From Streptomyces griseus (lineage in GTDB: Bacteria; Actinomycetota; Actinomycetes; Streptomycetales; Streptomycetaceae), in NCBI RefSeq assembly GCF_900460065.1, contig NZ_UAVD01000052.1, positions 186,001 to 250,000 on the forward strand: 64,000 nucleotides of DNA. The letters run 5' to 3'. This document shows, one piece after another, positions 1-8,379 of this stretch. The notes beneath the pieces were generated by a model. The model saw only the letters and a list, made by a program, of their open reading frames with translations. It ran no database searches and was not told where the DNA came from. The translations under genes were made by a program, and so were the position numbers. Positions within the stretch are counted from its first letter, which is position 1; every line of letters begins with the position of its first letter.

Positions 1-778
1 GGAGCCCGCGAGCCACCCAACCACAGCCTGGACGGCGCCGTCACAAACAGACGCGCCCAGTAGATCACCGCGGACGTCAACGCGAGCCTGCGATCGCCGG
101 GCCGGCAGAACACCCCTTCTCAAGCGGTCCAGAACAATATTTGATCACCAGCGTTGTTGACATGGGCTGGGCTTGATCATGGCGGAGGCCTCCGGTGTGG
201 CGGAGCTGTCCAACGAGCTCGTCAAGAGGAGTTTGCAGCGAGTGCTCCTACGGGCCCGAGGTCGATGATCTCCGCCATCAGTTCATCAGTCAGGTCACGA
301 CGCAGCCGCGCCAACGCGTGTAGGGGCGAGCAATGCTCATGCCCTGTGGATCGGCCTCGGGGACGGACGCGAAGGGCGTACCTTCCCGAGTGATCGACTT
401 CTGGTAGTCGAGTAGGCCGACGTTGCACGGTCGGTCGGGAAGGCGCGACAGTCCTCAGCGTCGGGAGCGCCGATGAACCGACCGAGACCGGCTCACCTGA
501 TCGGCGGCATCGTCAGGAAGGGTGCGCGGCGGATGCCGGCCGCCGCACTGGAGGCCGACGCCAACCCTTGAATAGCCCCATTGGCGGACCACGCGGCCGA
601 TTGGGACCAGCCACTACCGCGCGGCGTGGAGGACGGTTGTCGATTCGTATGCGGACACCGGTTTCAGAAATGGTACTTCCAGAACTTTGTCGACACCGCC
701 AACCCGGCATGTTGGAGGGCTGCCTAAAAGGGGCAGGACATGCTCGGCGTGCCCCTCTGTTCCGTTCCATCCGCGGCC
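1..778. other. No supportable gene; degenerate sequence
   Basis: I see no open frame here with family-like content, a good ribosome binding site and streptomycete codon pattern. Short frames exist on both strands, but they overlap and none continues a recognisable domain. The stretch leads directly into a broken acetyltransferase, so it is probably decayed sequence rather than a regulatory region. Confidence 0.4.
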
Positions 779-1008
779 ACGACCACACCGTGGGCGAGGT
801 CGAAGAACTGCGTGCCCGGGCGGACCAGCGACGCCTTGGAATCGGCCGGATCCTGCTGGAAGGGCTGCGAAGCCTTCGCGAGCAGGGTGCAACGACTGCC
901 AGGTTGTACACGGGCACGGCGAATCCGCACCGACCCTACGACCTTTACGGGAGCGTGGAGTTCCGGAGACAGAACGAGTACGTCCGCTACCGCAAGCCGC
1001 TCGCTTGA
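779..1008 (+). pseudogene. GNAT acetyltransferase fragment (C-terminal part)
   Basis: The last ~75 codons read as the acetyl-CoA-binding half of a GNAT N-acetyltransferase: a QRRLGIGRILLEGL segment (the R/Q-x-x-G-x-G/A loop), then a beta strand and the ending NPHRPYDLYGSVEFRR / YVRYRKPL. In intact relatives the word before FRR is normally GF rather than EF. The frame extends upstream but that part does not look like the GNAT N-terminal half, so the gene is truncated or frameshifted near 778. Intact homologues are about 150-170 residues. Function as an enzyme is unlikely. Confidence 0.55.
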
Positions 1009-1312
1009 CCGAACGGTCATTGGGCTGTCCGGTCGATCCACAGAATGGGACAATTCCTCTCTGCAGGCTGGAATCGTAGCGGTTCTGACGGGCCGTGGTT
1101 CGAACACACAGGCTCGCCGTCAGAGAGCAGGGCGACGACCAGGGCGCCTGCGGCCACTGCTCGCTCTCCGTCGGAGGCATCCAGGGCGCCCGCAGGCCCG
1201 GGGCCGCGGCTGAGTACGCTCCGGACCATGGCTACGCGTTCCTCCACTGCTGCTTCGGCCCGACTCCGGGGCAAGTCGGGCCGGCGGTGACGGCCGCCAG
1301 GTCGCGATCGAG
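1009..1312. other. Intergenic region, nothing recognised
   Basis: About 300 bases between the GNAT remnant and the 3' end of the lipoprotein gene. An 85-codon frame on the minus strand (1017-1274) has no family resemblance and no convincing ribosome binding site. The string ggttcgaac near 1098 recalls a tRNA T-loop, but no acceptor stem or anticodon arm can be folded around it. Confidence 0.35.
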
Positions 1313-2236
1313 TCAGCCGTCCACCTTCGCGTTGCTCGGTCTGTCGAGGCAGGAGCTCCTCTCGATCTCGTCGTCGGTGGGCCTGGCCTCGTCGCGGTCC
1401 TTCTTGGGCACGAGGGGCAGATTGATCTGGAAGTCCCGGTCCCAGTCGTTGCTCTGTGCGTAGTCCATGAGGGCCTGCTGGAGCTTCTTGCAGTCTTCGC
1501 GGTGGCCCTTGGCCATGGCGATGCCGTAGTCGTTGAAGGGGCCGAACGTCAGGGCGTGCGCGACGGTGATGCTGGGATCATCTTTCATGAACCCGTAGAG
1601 GATCAGTTGGTCGGTGGAGAGAGCATCGACTCTCTTTTCCTTCAGTGCCTTGACGCATTCCTGGGCGTCTGTCATGTCGACGGTACGGATCAGGCTGTAC
1701 GCCGGCTTCTTCAGCTCCGCCGCGGAGGTGGTGCCTTCCCAGACGCAGATGAGCCGTCCGTTGAGGTCGCTGTGGTTCTTGTAGCGTTTGGCTTCTTCGG
1801 TCCGCACGAGAACGCCCTGCCGGGTGGACGCGTAGGGGCCCACGAAGTCCAGCCCGTCGCCGCCTTCCGACGTCGGCTTCATCCTCTGTTCCGTGATCGA
1901 GTAGGTGGCCGCGACGAGCTGGACGTCGCCGTCGTGCAGGGCGCGGGCCCGGTTCTTGGACAGAACACCTTCGAAGTCCGAGGACTTGACCTTGACCCCC
2001 ACCCTGTCGAGCACCTCCCGGGCGACCGTTATGTCGAACCCGTTGAACTCGCCGTCGTGGGGTGAGTAGCTCGTGCCCGGCTGATCGCCCTTGCTGCCGA
2101 TCTCGATCTTGCCCTCGGCGAGCAGTGACGAGGGTTCCGAGGAGCAGCCGGCCAGGGCAGCTCCGGCAAGGGCCACCACGACGGCCCCGGTGCGGATGGT
2201 GCGGATGGTGCGGCGACGGTGACCTGTTTTGCCCAT
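1313..2236 (-). CDS. Orphan solute-binding lipoprotein (SBP_bac_3 / amino-acid type)
   Basis: This 307-residue protein has a lipoprotein signal peptide with lipobox LAGC (Cys31) and should be anchored outside the membrane. The rest matches the amino-acid-type periplasmic binding fold (SBP_bac_3), with FNGFDITVAREVLDRVGV and LVAATYSITEQR as characteristic strands and a DALSTDQLIL segment near the hinge. No permease or ATPase gene is next to it. Instead it is third in a tight minus-strand operon, 27 nt after a three-TM protein. This suggests a sensor or accessory role rather than transport, although use of a distant ABC permease cannot be excluded. Family assignment is good; ligand unknown. Confidence 0.85.
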   Translation of the reverse strand: MGKTGHRRRTIRTIRTGAVVVALAGAALAGCSSEPSSLLAEGKIEIGSKGDQPGTSYSPHDGEFNGFDITVAREVLDRVGVKVKSSDFEGVLSKNRARALHDGDVQLVAATYSITEQRMKPTSEGGDGLDFVGPYASTRQGVLVRTEEAKRYKNHSDLNGRLICVWEGTTSAAELKKPAYSLIRTVDMTDAQECVKALKEKRVDALSTDQLILYGFMKDDPSITVAHALTFGPFNDYGIAMAKGHREDCKKLQQALMDYAQSNDWDRDFQINLPLVPKKDRDEARPTDDEIERSSCLDRPSNAKVDG

Positions 2237-2263
2237 GAACGGTCCTCACGGTCGTTTCGGTTT

Positions 2264-3070
2264 TCAGTCGTTGTGCAGCGTTCCCCGGGCCTGCGCAAGA
2301 CGCATGGAACAGCCTGTCTCCGGCCTGACGGCGACGTCGAAGTGAACCGCACCCTCGCGCCCGCCGAGGTCGAAGTCGACGGTCGACTGCGCGGGGACTT
2401 CCGTACTGTGCGGGGTGATGCCCGGAGTGACGGAGGTGATCGTCGCCGTGGTCCTGCCGACGCAGGTGGGCGTGTTCGGGTCGTCGTCCTTGATGGTCAG
2501 CGTCAAGCGCAGCTTGTCCCGTACGTAGCCGTCGGGCGGCGGTGTCATCATCACCGTGAGTGTGCCGCCGGTGTCGTCCACGGGCTGCGTGCCCCTGATG
2601 GTCATCTCGACGCCGATCTCGCCCGTACGGTCGACGTCCACCCAGGCGAGCGCGCCGCCACCGCTGCAGAGCGCGGCGGCACCGACGAGGACGGCCCGGA
2701 TGGTTGTGCGCCGTTGTGTCTCGGCGACCTGCTGTGCGGCGTCGCGAATCTGCCCGGTACGGCCGACCGGGTACAGGGCGGCGGTGCCGGCGGCCAGCAG
2801 GCCGAGGGCCGCGAGGACGTAGAACCAGACGTACTGGTTCTGTGGACCGCCGGGCCACTGGGCGACGGCGAAGACGGCGAAGACGACGGTTGCGGCGATG
2901 ACGAGACAGGCGGATACGGGGAGCCAGGCGACGTGCGTCAGCGTCCGCTTGAGCTCCCATTTGAACGTGGCGTTGTCACCGACCGAGCCGAACGAGGACG
3001 AACCGACGCCACTGGACGTGACGTTGGCGGCCTCGGAGCCTCTGTCAGCGCCGGGGCCGCCGGAGCTCAC
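2264..3070 (-). CDS. Three-TM membrane protein with exported C-terminal domain
   Basis: The GTG at 3070 is chosen because it overlaps the stop of the upstream gene (GTGA), which implies translational coupling; this gives 268 residues. An N-terminal ~38-residue cytoplasmic segment carries GSVGDNATFKW. TM helices lie at about 47-70, 80-102 and 125-145, the loop after TM2 is Arg-rich (cytoplasmic by the positive-inside rule), and the last ~120 residues should be outside as a beta-rich domain with two cysteines. I do not recognise the family. The N-terminal motif closely matches the C-terminus of the upstream gene product, and the exported domain could contact the lipoprotein encoded downstream. 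Confidence 0.7.
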   Translation of the reverse strand: MSSGGPGADRGSEAANVTSSGVGSSSFGSVGDNATFKWELKRTLTHVAWLPVSACLVIAATVVFAVFAVAQWPGGPQNQYVWFYVLAALGLLAAGTAALYPVGRTGQIRDAAQQVAETQRRTTIRAVLVGAAALCSGGGALAWVDVDRTGEIGVEMTIRGTQPVDDTGGTLTVMMTPPPDGYVRDKLRLTLTIKDDDPNTPTCVGRTTATITSVTPGITPHSTEVPAQSTVDFDLGGREGAVHFDVAVRPETGCSMRLAQARGTLHND

Positions 3071-3531
3071 GCTCCGTCCCCGTGACGACTGCCGCCGCCG
3101 AAGTGGAAGGTGGCACCGTTCCCCACCGACCCGATAGCGGCGGAATTCGGGCCGGTTGCCGTGACGTGGTACGTACGGTGGGAGGTCGGGGCGGCTGCCA
3201 TCAGTTCCGCCAGACGGGCCTCGTCCGGACGTCGGTCCCGCTGTTCGCCGAGCCACGCCGTCAGGGCTGCCGCCAGCCGCTGCCTGTCCTCGGTGGAAAG
3301 CGCGCCGAGCAGTTGGTCGGCGCGCTGTTCGCTGCGGCCCTCGGGCAGAGCGATCGGGGTGTCCTCGCCGCTGTCGCGACGGAAGATCCTGCGAAAGTAG
3401 CCCTGGCCTGCGTCGATCGAACCGTCCGTGAGCCGCTGTGCAGCACTCGCCACCATAGCGGCGCCCAAGACCTCGGCCGTCAGGGAGAAGTAGGTGGCGA
3501 GTTCAGCGGAGATTTCAGGAAGACCGGTCAT
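3067..3531 (-). CDS. Small soluble protein, first gene of a three-gene operon
   Basis: The ATG at 3531 follows a GGGGG-type ribosome binding site and gives 154 residues; longer starts lack support. The N-terminal part is helical with a semi-hydrophobic Ala-rich helix (VLGAAMVASAAQRL) and an amphipathic YFRRIFRR segment. A middle helical part ends at RLAELMAAAP. The tail NSAAIGSVGNGATFHFGGG is Gly/Asn-rich and aligns with the N-terminus of the next protein. A plausible promoter lies upstream (TTGACG at 3579-3574, then CAGAAT about 19 nt on). I do not recognise the family. The design looks like an adaptor or effector rather than an enzyme, but that is inference. Confidence 0.6.
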   Translation of the reverse strand: MTGLPEISAELATYFSLTAEVLGAAMVASAAQRLTDGSIDAGQGYFRRIFRRDSGEDTPIALPEGRSEQRADQLLGALSTEDRQRLAAALTAWLGEQRDRRPDEARLAELMAAAPTSHRTYHVTATGPNSAAIGSVGNGATFHFGGGSRHGDGA

Positions 3532-3987
3532 GTGAGCCCCCGTTACCGATTCTGCAGTGCGCCGCTCCAACACCGTCAACGAGCTATGGTAAAGGGTTTC
3601 CAATGCTTCTGACAGTCTGCCAGCTGTGCTCTGTGGGGGGGCGCGGGTGAGGCCTGATCGGGTACGTTCGAGGCGGTCGGCGACAGGGAATTTCGCGGTA
3701 GCAGCCCCTGCGTGGCTGCGCCGCCGATCAGGACCAGCCTTTGTGTCGGGTGCCCGCCCAGTCAGGAAGAACAGCATGGGAGCCACCCGGCCTGACTTCT
3801 TCGGTGGAGCGTCACGCGCGCAGTGCCAGGGACTCTCCTTACGTGCCTTCAACGGCGGGGTGATCAAAGCCGGTGGCGTCTCCCGCCGGCTCGCCGCCAC
3901 CCGGTCCCGAACCGAGGATCACGACACCGGCTGAGGTCCTTCGCTCGCGGACCCTCGCCCGTCCGTCGCTGGGCCGGGAGGCCAGGG
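3532..3987. other. Intergenic region with promoter for the minus-strand operon
   Basis: About 450 bases between the operon starting at 3531 and the 3' end of the GNAT gene at 3988. The right-hand part holds a weak hairpin (GGTCC...GGACC around 3934-3953) that could end the GNAT transcript. Overlapping short frames on both strands have no recognisable content. Confidence 0.35.
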
Positions 3988-4383
3988 TCAGAGGGCGATG
4001 AGTCCTGCCGCCGTCTCTCTGAAGCCGCAGGCATCGAAGTAGAACGATCGCAAGTGGTCTTCGAAGTCGACATGCAGCCATTCACACCCCGCAGCGCGGC
4101 ATCCCTCAGCAGCTTGCTCGACCAGCGCCGCTCCCACCCCATTAGAGCGATTGCGCTGAGCTACGACCGTGTCCAGGACAAAAGCATGGACGCCGCCGTC
4201 CCAGGCGACGTTGACGAACCCAACCAAACGATCACCTTCCCAGGCGCAGACCCAGCCGAGGCTGTGACGCCGAAGCCTTGTACGCCAGTCCGTCTGTCCG
4301 ACCGGATGATCGAACCCTTCCGCATGCAGCTTGTTCAGAGCTGAGTTGTCGACGTCGCCCCGCCACTCATACGTGATCATCAT
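3988..4383 (-). CDS. GNAT family N-acetyltransferase
   Basis: A complete 131-residue GNAT protein that transfers acetyl from acetyl-CoA to an unknown amine. Visible features are GDRLVGFVNVAWDG (strands 3-4), LDTVVAQRNRSNGVGAALVEQ (motif A, with NRSNGVGAAL in place of the usual R-x-x-G-x-G/A) and FYFDACGFRETAAG at the C-terminus. Two adjacent ATG codons (4383 and 4380) can start it; the first is listed. It is a monocistronic unit. The second G of the loop is retained, so it is probably active. The substrate cannot be guessed. Confidence 0.8.
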   Translation of the reverse strand: MMITYEWRGDVDNSALNKLHAEGFDHPVGQTDWRTRLRRHSLGWVCAWEGDRLVGFVNVAWDGGVHAFVLDTVVAQRNRSNGVGAALVEQAAEGCRAAGCEWLHVDFEDHLRSFYFDACGFRETAAGLIAL

Positions 4384-4568
4384 GATCCGAATCTAGCGAC
4401 CATCAGAACCGGAATACGGGGCGGCCGACACACTCACCGTTCACTCACCGTTGCGGTCGAACCTGCCGCGCAAGGAGTGGTTGCCGACACAACCTGGAAA
4501 GCGCACTCCCAAGGCACACACCGTCTGAGAGGAGCACGTGAGGTCTGCGCTACGTCCGATTTCTCAGC

Positions 4569-4730
4569 ACGAACTACTGATCGGCCCTGCGGGAGAAGTG
4601 CCCATCCGGCCACGGCGAGGTTGCGCATCCGGGCGATGCCGAGCATGGCGTGGTGGACGCTGACGCCTTTGAGGCGGCAGTCGGTGTGCTCCCCTTTCCA
4701 AGCCGGAAGTTCGCCCTGGCCACGTTTCCC
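4569..4730 (-). pseudogene. Decayed ORF, possibly transposase C-terminal remnant
   Basis: Read on the minus strand, the segment encodes LKGVSVHHAMLGIARMRNLA and then VAGWALLPQG. This pattern (HH-x-M-L-x-x-x-R-x-R-N-L-A-x-x-W) recalls the C-terminal helix of some DDE transposases, but I cannot name the family. There is no start codon with ribosome binding site and the frame runs out at both ends. Other insertion-sequence debris lies 0.8 and 1.5 kb to the right. Low confidence. Confidence 0.25.
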
Positions 4731-4849
4731 GCGGTGCGGGATGATTGGTGCGCCACATCGTGATCATCACTCTGGCCGACCCGATGCCGAGTCAATCCCA
4801 CAGTTACGCTGATCGGGGCAGTCCATCGTGCGCAAGACCCGGGGGAACC

Positions 4850-5398
4850 GTGAACCGACCACTGCTGTTCCTTGACGTTGACGGGCCGCTCAACCCTTAC
4901 GCGGCCAAGCCGGAGAGACGTCCCGACGGCTACACCACACTCAGAGTCCCCCGGAACGACGAGCATCAGGACGACAGAAGGCTCACGTCTCGACGGCCCC
5001 TGCGGGTCTGGCTCAACCCGGAGCATGGACGATTCCTGCTCCAGCTCGGCTTCGAGCTGTGCTGGGCCACCACATGGATGGACGACGCCAACCGGTGGAT
5101 CGCACCGGTCCTGGGCCTACCAGAACTTCCCTTTGTGGACTTCGGCGACGTCCTACTCCGGGAACGCCCTGATGGAGTCCACTGGAAGACCGGGCCGCTG
5201 GTGGACTACGCAGGCGGCCGTCCTTTCGCGTGGGTGGACGACGAGCAGAGTGAGCTGGATCAGACCTTCGTGGCCGCTCACCACCAAGGCGCCGGGCTCC
5301 TGCACCACGTCAACCCGCGGATCGGCCTACGGAAGAACGACTTCCACTTGCTCGCCGACTTCGCCCGGTCCCTGGACACCTCGCGAACCACCGGTTGA
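4850..5398 (+). CDS. HAD-like hypothetical protein
   Basis: The GTG at 4850 follows a GGGGGAA ribosome binding site and gives 182 residues beginning MNRPLLFLDVDGPLNP. The FLDVDG motif is the DxD nucleophile box of the HAD superfamily (usually a phosphatase). Later words WVDDEQSELD and VNPRIGLRKND would fit the acidic motif IV and the C-terminal strand. Similar streptomycete proteins are annotated simply as HAD-like hypothetical proteins. The substrate is unknown. It is monocistronic; a truncated transposase begins directly downstream. Confidence 0.7.
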   Translation: MNRPLLFLDVDGPLNPYAAKPERRPDGYTTLRVPRNDEHQDDRRLTSRRPLRVWLNPEHGRFLLQLGFELCWATTWMDDANRWIAPVLGLPELPFVDFGDVLLRERPDGVHWKTGPLVDYAGGRPFAWVDDEQSELDQTFVAAHHQGAGLLHHVNPRIGLRKNDFHLLADFARSLDTSRTTG

Positions 5399-5416
5399 GC
5401 ACCACGCCAACTCTTC

Positions 5417-5750
5417 CGGTTGCTCCGCAACTCGGAAGCGGCCGACCGGTGGGCCTGGCTCGTGATCTCCGCCTACGCCCAGCTCCGGCTCGCACGCCCG
5501 CCGGACACCGACCTCCGCAGGCTCGGGGAGAAACCGACCGAGCCGAACTGACTGACCCCGCCCGCGTCGCAAAGGGTTCAGGAACCGGCACGCGAAGACC
5601 GGCTCTCCAGCCGGCGCACCGAAACCTTCCCCCCCTGGCCCCGGCCGCCCGCTGGGCTCGAAGCACCGCGGCCCGCCACCCGCTGCGACATCGGACGAGT
5701 CCTCGCCACCGGCGAGGCATACGCCCGCCCCGCTCACCACAACGTCGGCG
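5417..5750 (+). pseudogene. Transposase C-terminal fragment, frameshifted
   Basis: From 5417 one frame reads RLLRNSEAADRWAWLVISAY, then QLRLARPPDTDLRRLGEKP, stopping at 5551. A second frame then continues with Pro/Arg/Gly-rich words such as PKPSPPGPGRPLGSKHRGP. This combination is what I recall as the end of a streptomycete transposase family (EAADRW-TWLV followed by a GPGRPPGS tail). The N-terminal catalytic part is missing and the frame is broken, so this is a dead insertion-sequence remnant. The family is from memory. Confidence 0.5.
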
Positions 5751-5805
5751 GCAAAACTCGCAGGACAGGCTGGCAAGCGACATCCGGGATCAGCACACTG
5801 AGCGC

Positions 5806-6072
5806 ATGCGATACGAGGAGAAGGCGAAACTCGCCGCCGCGAGAGCCCTGGTCCCGGTGGCGCTCCTCGTCGCCTCACCAGTGCTGCTGATCGCCGGAGC
5901 GCCGGTCCGTCGCCGATATCTCCGCCACGTCCACCGGGATGGGGCCCCACCGATCCTGGACAAGCAGCAGGGCCGACTCAGTGTCCACTGGTTCGTGGTC
6001 ACCAGCCCTCTTCTCGCGTGGTTCTGCTGGCCCACAGAGTCGCTCGCCCGACTCATCTCGCATCGAGGTTGA
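5806..6072 (+). CDS. Small membrane protein
   Basis: An 88-residue protein starting MRYEEKAKLAAARALV. It has one clear TM helix (ALVPVALLVASPVLLIAGA), an Arg/His-rich stretch, and a second hydrophobic segment near the C-terminus (WFVVTSPLLAWFCWP). No family recognised. It sits between two transposase remnants, so it may be a leftover of a larger gene, but the composition is that of a real small membrane protein. Confidence 0.4.
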   Translation: MRYEEKAKLAAARALVPVALLVASPVLLIAGAPVRRRYLRHVHRDGAPPILDKQQGRLSVHWFVVTSPLLAWFCWPTESLARLISHRG

Positions 6073-6117
6073 ACGGCAAGCTTGGGCCGTGTGTCGCAAG
6101 TGGATCTTGGGCTGTGG

Positions 6118-6240
6118 ATGATCACGGTTCCTGGGTCGCGGAGATCTCACGGACGAACGGTGGGTGGTGCTGGGGCCGTTGTTGCCATACCTGGGATCGT
6201 CTCCGCCCGCCGATCCCCACCCCGCCACCGGTCACCCGGA
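6118..6240 (+). pseudogene. IS5-type transposase N-terminal remnant
   Basis: The frame from 6143 reads DLTDERWVVLGPLLP, which is the typical start of IS5-group transposases (DLTDEQW-x-x-L-x-P-L-L-P). The preceding bases in another frame give MITVPGS, as in intact elements, so a frameshift separates them. The similarity ends after about 30 codons. No catalytic part remains. Confidence 0.5.
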
Positions 6241-6375
6241 GGCAGAACGGAAGATCACCGACCGTGCCCATCCGGGCCTCTGCGTGCTCGACCGGAGAAT
6301 GAGCGAACCTTTCGCGGCCTTGTGGCGTCGAAGGTACGGCAGGCCGCACGTAGCGGCAGTCGAGGAGGTCGGTTC

Positions 6376-6852
6376 ATGGGCAGGCAGACGGCCAGTGGGA
6401 CGGTGCGCGGATGGTTCGTGCGGTCCGTGAGTGCGCGGGCGACGCTCGCGGCGGCGGCCCTGTTCATGTCCGTATCCTGCGCCGGCGCGGGCGCCACGCA
6501 AGGTGGTTCAGGCAGTTCCTGCGCGGCCCTGCTCGATTACGAGGGCCGCACCTATCTGGGGCACGGGCTCCATCCCGACGACGAGGGCGACGGCGACGGT
6601 GTCAGGGCGGGCAGGCGGCTGGGCACGGGCTCCGTCCCCGGCTGTGATGACACTCCCAACGAGGGTGACCAGCAGGCGACTTCGAAGCCGGTAACCGTGT
6701 ACGCGATTGAGGGTGTGGATCCCGTCCACGCGGTGACCCTGGACTATCCGACCGGCGGGACTCTCTACATCGAGCAGGCGTCGAAGAAGACCCTGCCGGA
6801 GCTTCGGAAACTGATCGAGGCCCAGGAATTGGACGACGCGGCCACCACGTGA
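6376..6852 (+). CDS. Small secreted lipoprotein (DUF6281-like)
   Basis: The ATG at 6376 follows GAGGAGG at a good distance and gives 158 residues. A signal peptide ends in the lipobox MSVSC (Cys35), so the protein should be lipid-anchored outside. The mature part has CAALLDYEGRTYLGHG, RLGTGSVPGCDDTPN and a C-terminal strand TGGTLYIEQ. This resembles small streptomycete lipoproteins that I recall as DUF6281; two conserved cysteines could form a disulfide. No function is known, and it has no partners in the operon sense. Confidence 0.7.
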   Translation: MGRQTASGTVRGWFVRSVSARATLAAAALFMSVSCAGAGATQGGSGSSCAALLDYEGRTYLGHGLHPDDEGDGDGVRAGRRLGTGSVPGCDDTPNEGDQQATSKPVTVYAIEGVDPVHAVTLDYPTGGTLYIEQASKKTLPELRKLIEAQELDDAATT

Positions 6853-7088
6853 GGAGGGTCCACGGCAGCCAGCGTGAAGCACCACTCGACCCTTCGCGAC
6901 TGCCGACAGCGCGGCGATGGCCTCCACCACGCGGTCCAGGCCGTCGCCGACAGGCACGACCTCGCCCCCGCCGCGTGATCAGACCGGCATCTGCACCGTT
7001 CCTGGCTTGTCCGGACACGACTTTCTGCAACACGATTCAGTGAAGCGCTCGGCAGCGGCCCGCACCGTAGGTGAGCCGCCATGCATGG

Positions 7089-7727
7089 TCACCGATCGTT
7101 GGATGCCCGTCCCGGCGCGGTCTGCGCGTCGACTGCCGCGAGCACCATGTCAGCCAGTTCCCCGGCGGACTGTCCATCACCCGCGTCGATGCGATCCAGG
7201 CCCAGCCGGCCGACGGCCTCGATCATCAGTGCCTGGTAGCGCTCCGTGCGGGCCAGGAACTTGTCCATCAGGATCCGTTCCGCAGCTGTAGCCGTTTCGT
7301 AGCTGCCCGCGGCGTGAACGCGGGAACGTACCACGGAGTCGTCGGTGGAGAGCCACACGGCGGCCGTGTGCGGGACCTGGAGCCGCGCTACGCGCACGGG
7401 CCAGAGTGCCGACCCCTCAAGCACCAGGCCCGCACTGCCGCGGTCTTCGACCGCACGCGTGGTGATCAGTTCTTCGATGCGCGGCCAGAGCCGATCGTAG
7501 TGGTCCAACACAGACGTGATCAGATCGTTCACCGTAAGGGACCCGTAGTGCTCAGCGACGTGCGCCGGCACCTCCCCCTCCGAGGTTCTCCAGGGTCGCC
7601 CAGGGTGCCGGGCCAGCGCGTCGGTACTCAGGCACGCGAACCCGAGCCTTTCCGCAACCGCTTGGGCCACGGTCGACTTGCCGACATTCGACGTACCGCC
7701 GATCAGAACCACTCGCACATCACGCAC
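7089..7727 (-). CDS. P-loop kinase-like protein
   Basis: The N-terminus carries a Walker A motif, GGTSNVGKST, followed by VAQAVAERLGFACLSTDAL. This is the layout of small kinases such as adenylyl/2-phosphoglycerate-kinase-like P-loop proteins. Later parts include LVLEGSALWP and VRVARLQVPHTAAVWLSTDD, typical of the nucleotide-kinase core, and a lid region rich in Arg. The GTG at 7727 is selected because AGGG lies 8-10 nt upstream and the P-loop would follow immediately; the open frame runs further but is Arg/Pro-rich and unlike protein. About 212 residues. Substrate unknown. Confidence 0.65.
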   Translation of the reverse strand: MRDVRVVLIGGTSNVGKSTVAQAVAERLGFACLSTDALARHPGRPWRTSEGEVPAHVAEHYGSLTVNDLITSVLDHYDRLWPRIEELITTRAVEDRGSAGLVLEGSALWPVRVARLQVPHTAAVWLSTDDSVVRSRVHAAGSYETATAAERILMDKFLARTERYQALMIEAVGRLGLDRIDAGDGQSAGELADMVLAAVDAQTAPGRASNDR

Positions 7728-8379
7728 ACCGACAACCCTACTGATCCATCTGCGCCAGCGGTCGGCGGAGACACGTGACGCAACGGGCCGGCGGTACCCC
7801 CTGGCGGTCCACGAGCGCGCGACGTCCGGATCCGGGTCGCCCCGCGATCGAGCGGCCAAGGTCCGATGCGCTCTCCCCATCGACGAGTTCGGGCGTGCGG
7901 GACGCAAGTTACGGAGCTGTTGGCGCACACCCCGTCTGCGGCGCGCAGCGGCAGGTGCCCCTAGCCGTGGTCGCGCCGCGGCTCTCACTTCGGTCGTCTC
8001 GGTGAGGTCGACATACTTCGACGCAGATCGCAGACGCGCTCCGCCAGGTTCCGGTTCCATCGTGTCCGCCGAGTCGGCTTCGCGGGAAAGCCGTCATTCA
8101 CGGTGATTGGTGATTGATACCATCAGGGGGGAACAAAGCCCAATACGGGAAGTGCCGCCGCACGTTCAGAGGCGAGTTCCTTTCGGTCGGATTCTCAACC
8201 GCCAACGCAGATCCGCGTTCCGTCCGGACGTTCCCATACAGGCTACAGACGCCCCCTATGCCGACTGCTTCTCCGCGACCCGACCAACGCCAGCGCGGAA
8301 GCATCCGAGGGAAACCCTGGACCTTTTCCGTGATAGAGTCTTGATGGTTTATCAGAACGACGCGATAAAAGGGGAATGC
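7728..8379. other. Intergenic region between divergent genes
   Basis: About 650 bases with no supportable gene. It separates the minus-strand kinase-like gene from the plus-strand gene at 8380, so both promoters should be here. A TAGAGT at 8334-8339 could be a -10 element for the right-hand gene. A direct repeat GTGATTGGTGATTG lies near 8102-8115. Several frames are open, but none has protein-like content. Confidence 0.35.

Noticed and set aside
1092..1110. tRNA-like T-loop string ggttcgaac
   Set aside because: No cloverleaf can be formed around it; no acceptor or anticodon stem.
6508..7033. Minus-strand frames opposite and beyond the small lipoprotein
   Set aside because: No recognisable content and no ribosome binding site; they overlap a gene with a clear signal peptide.
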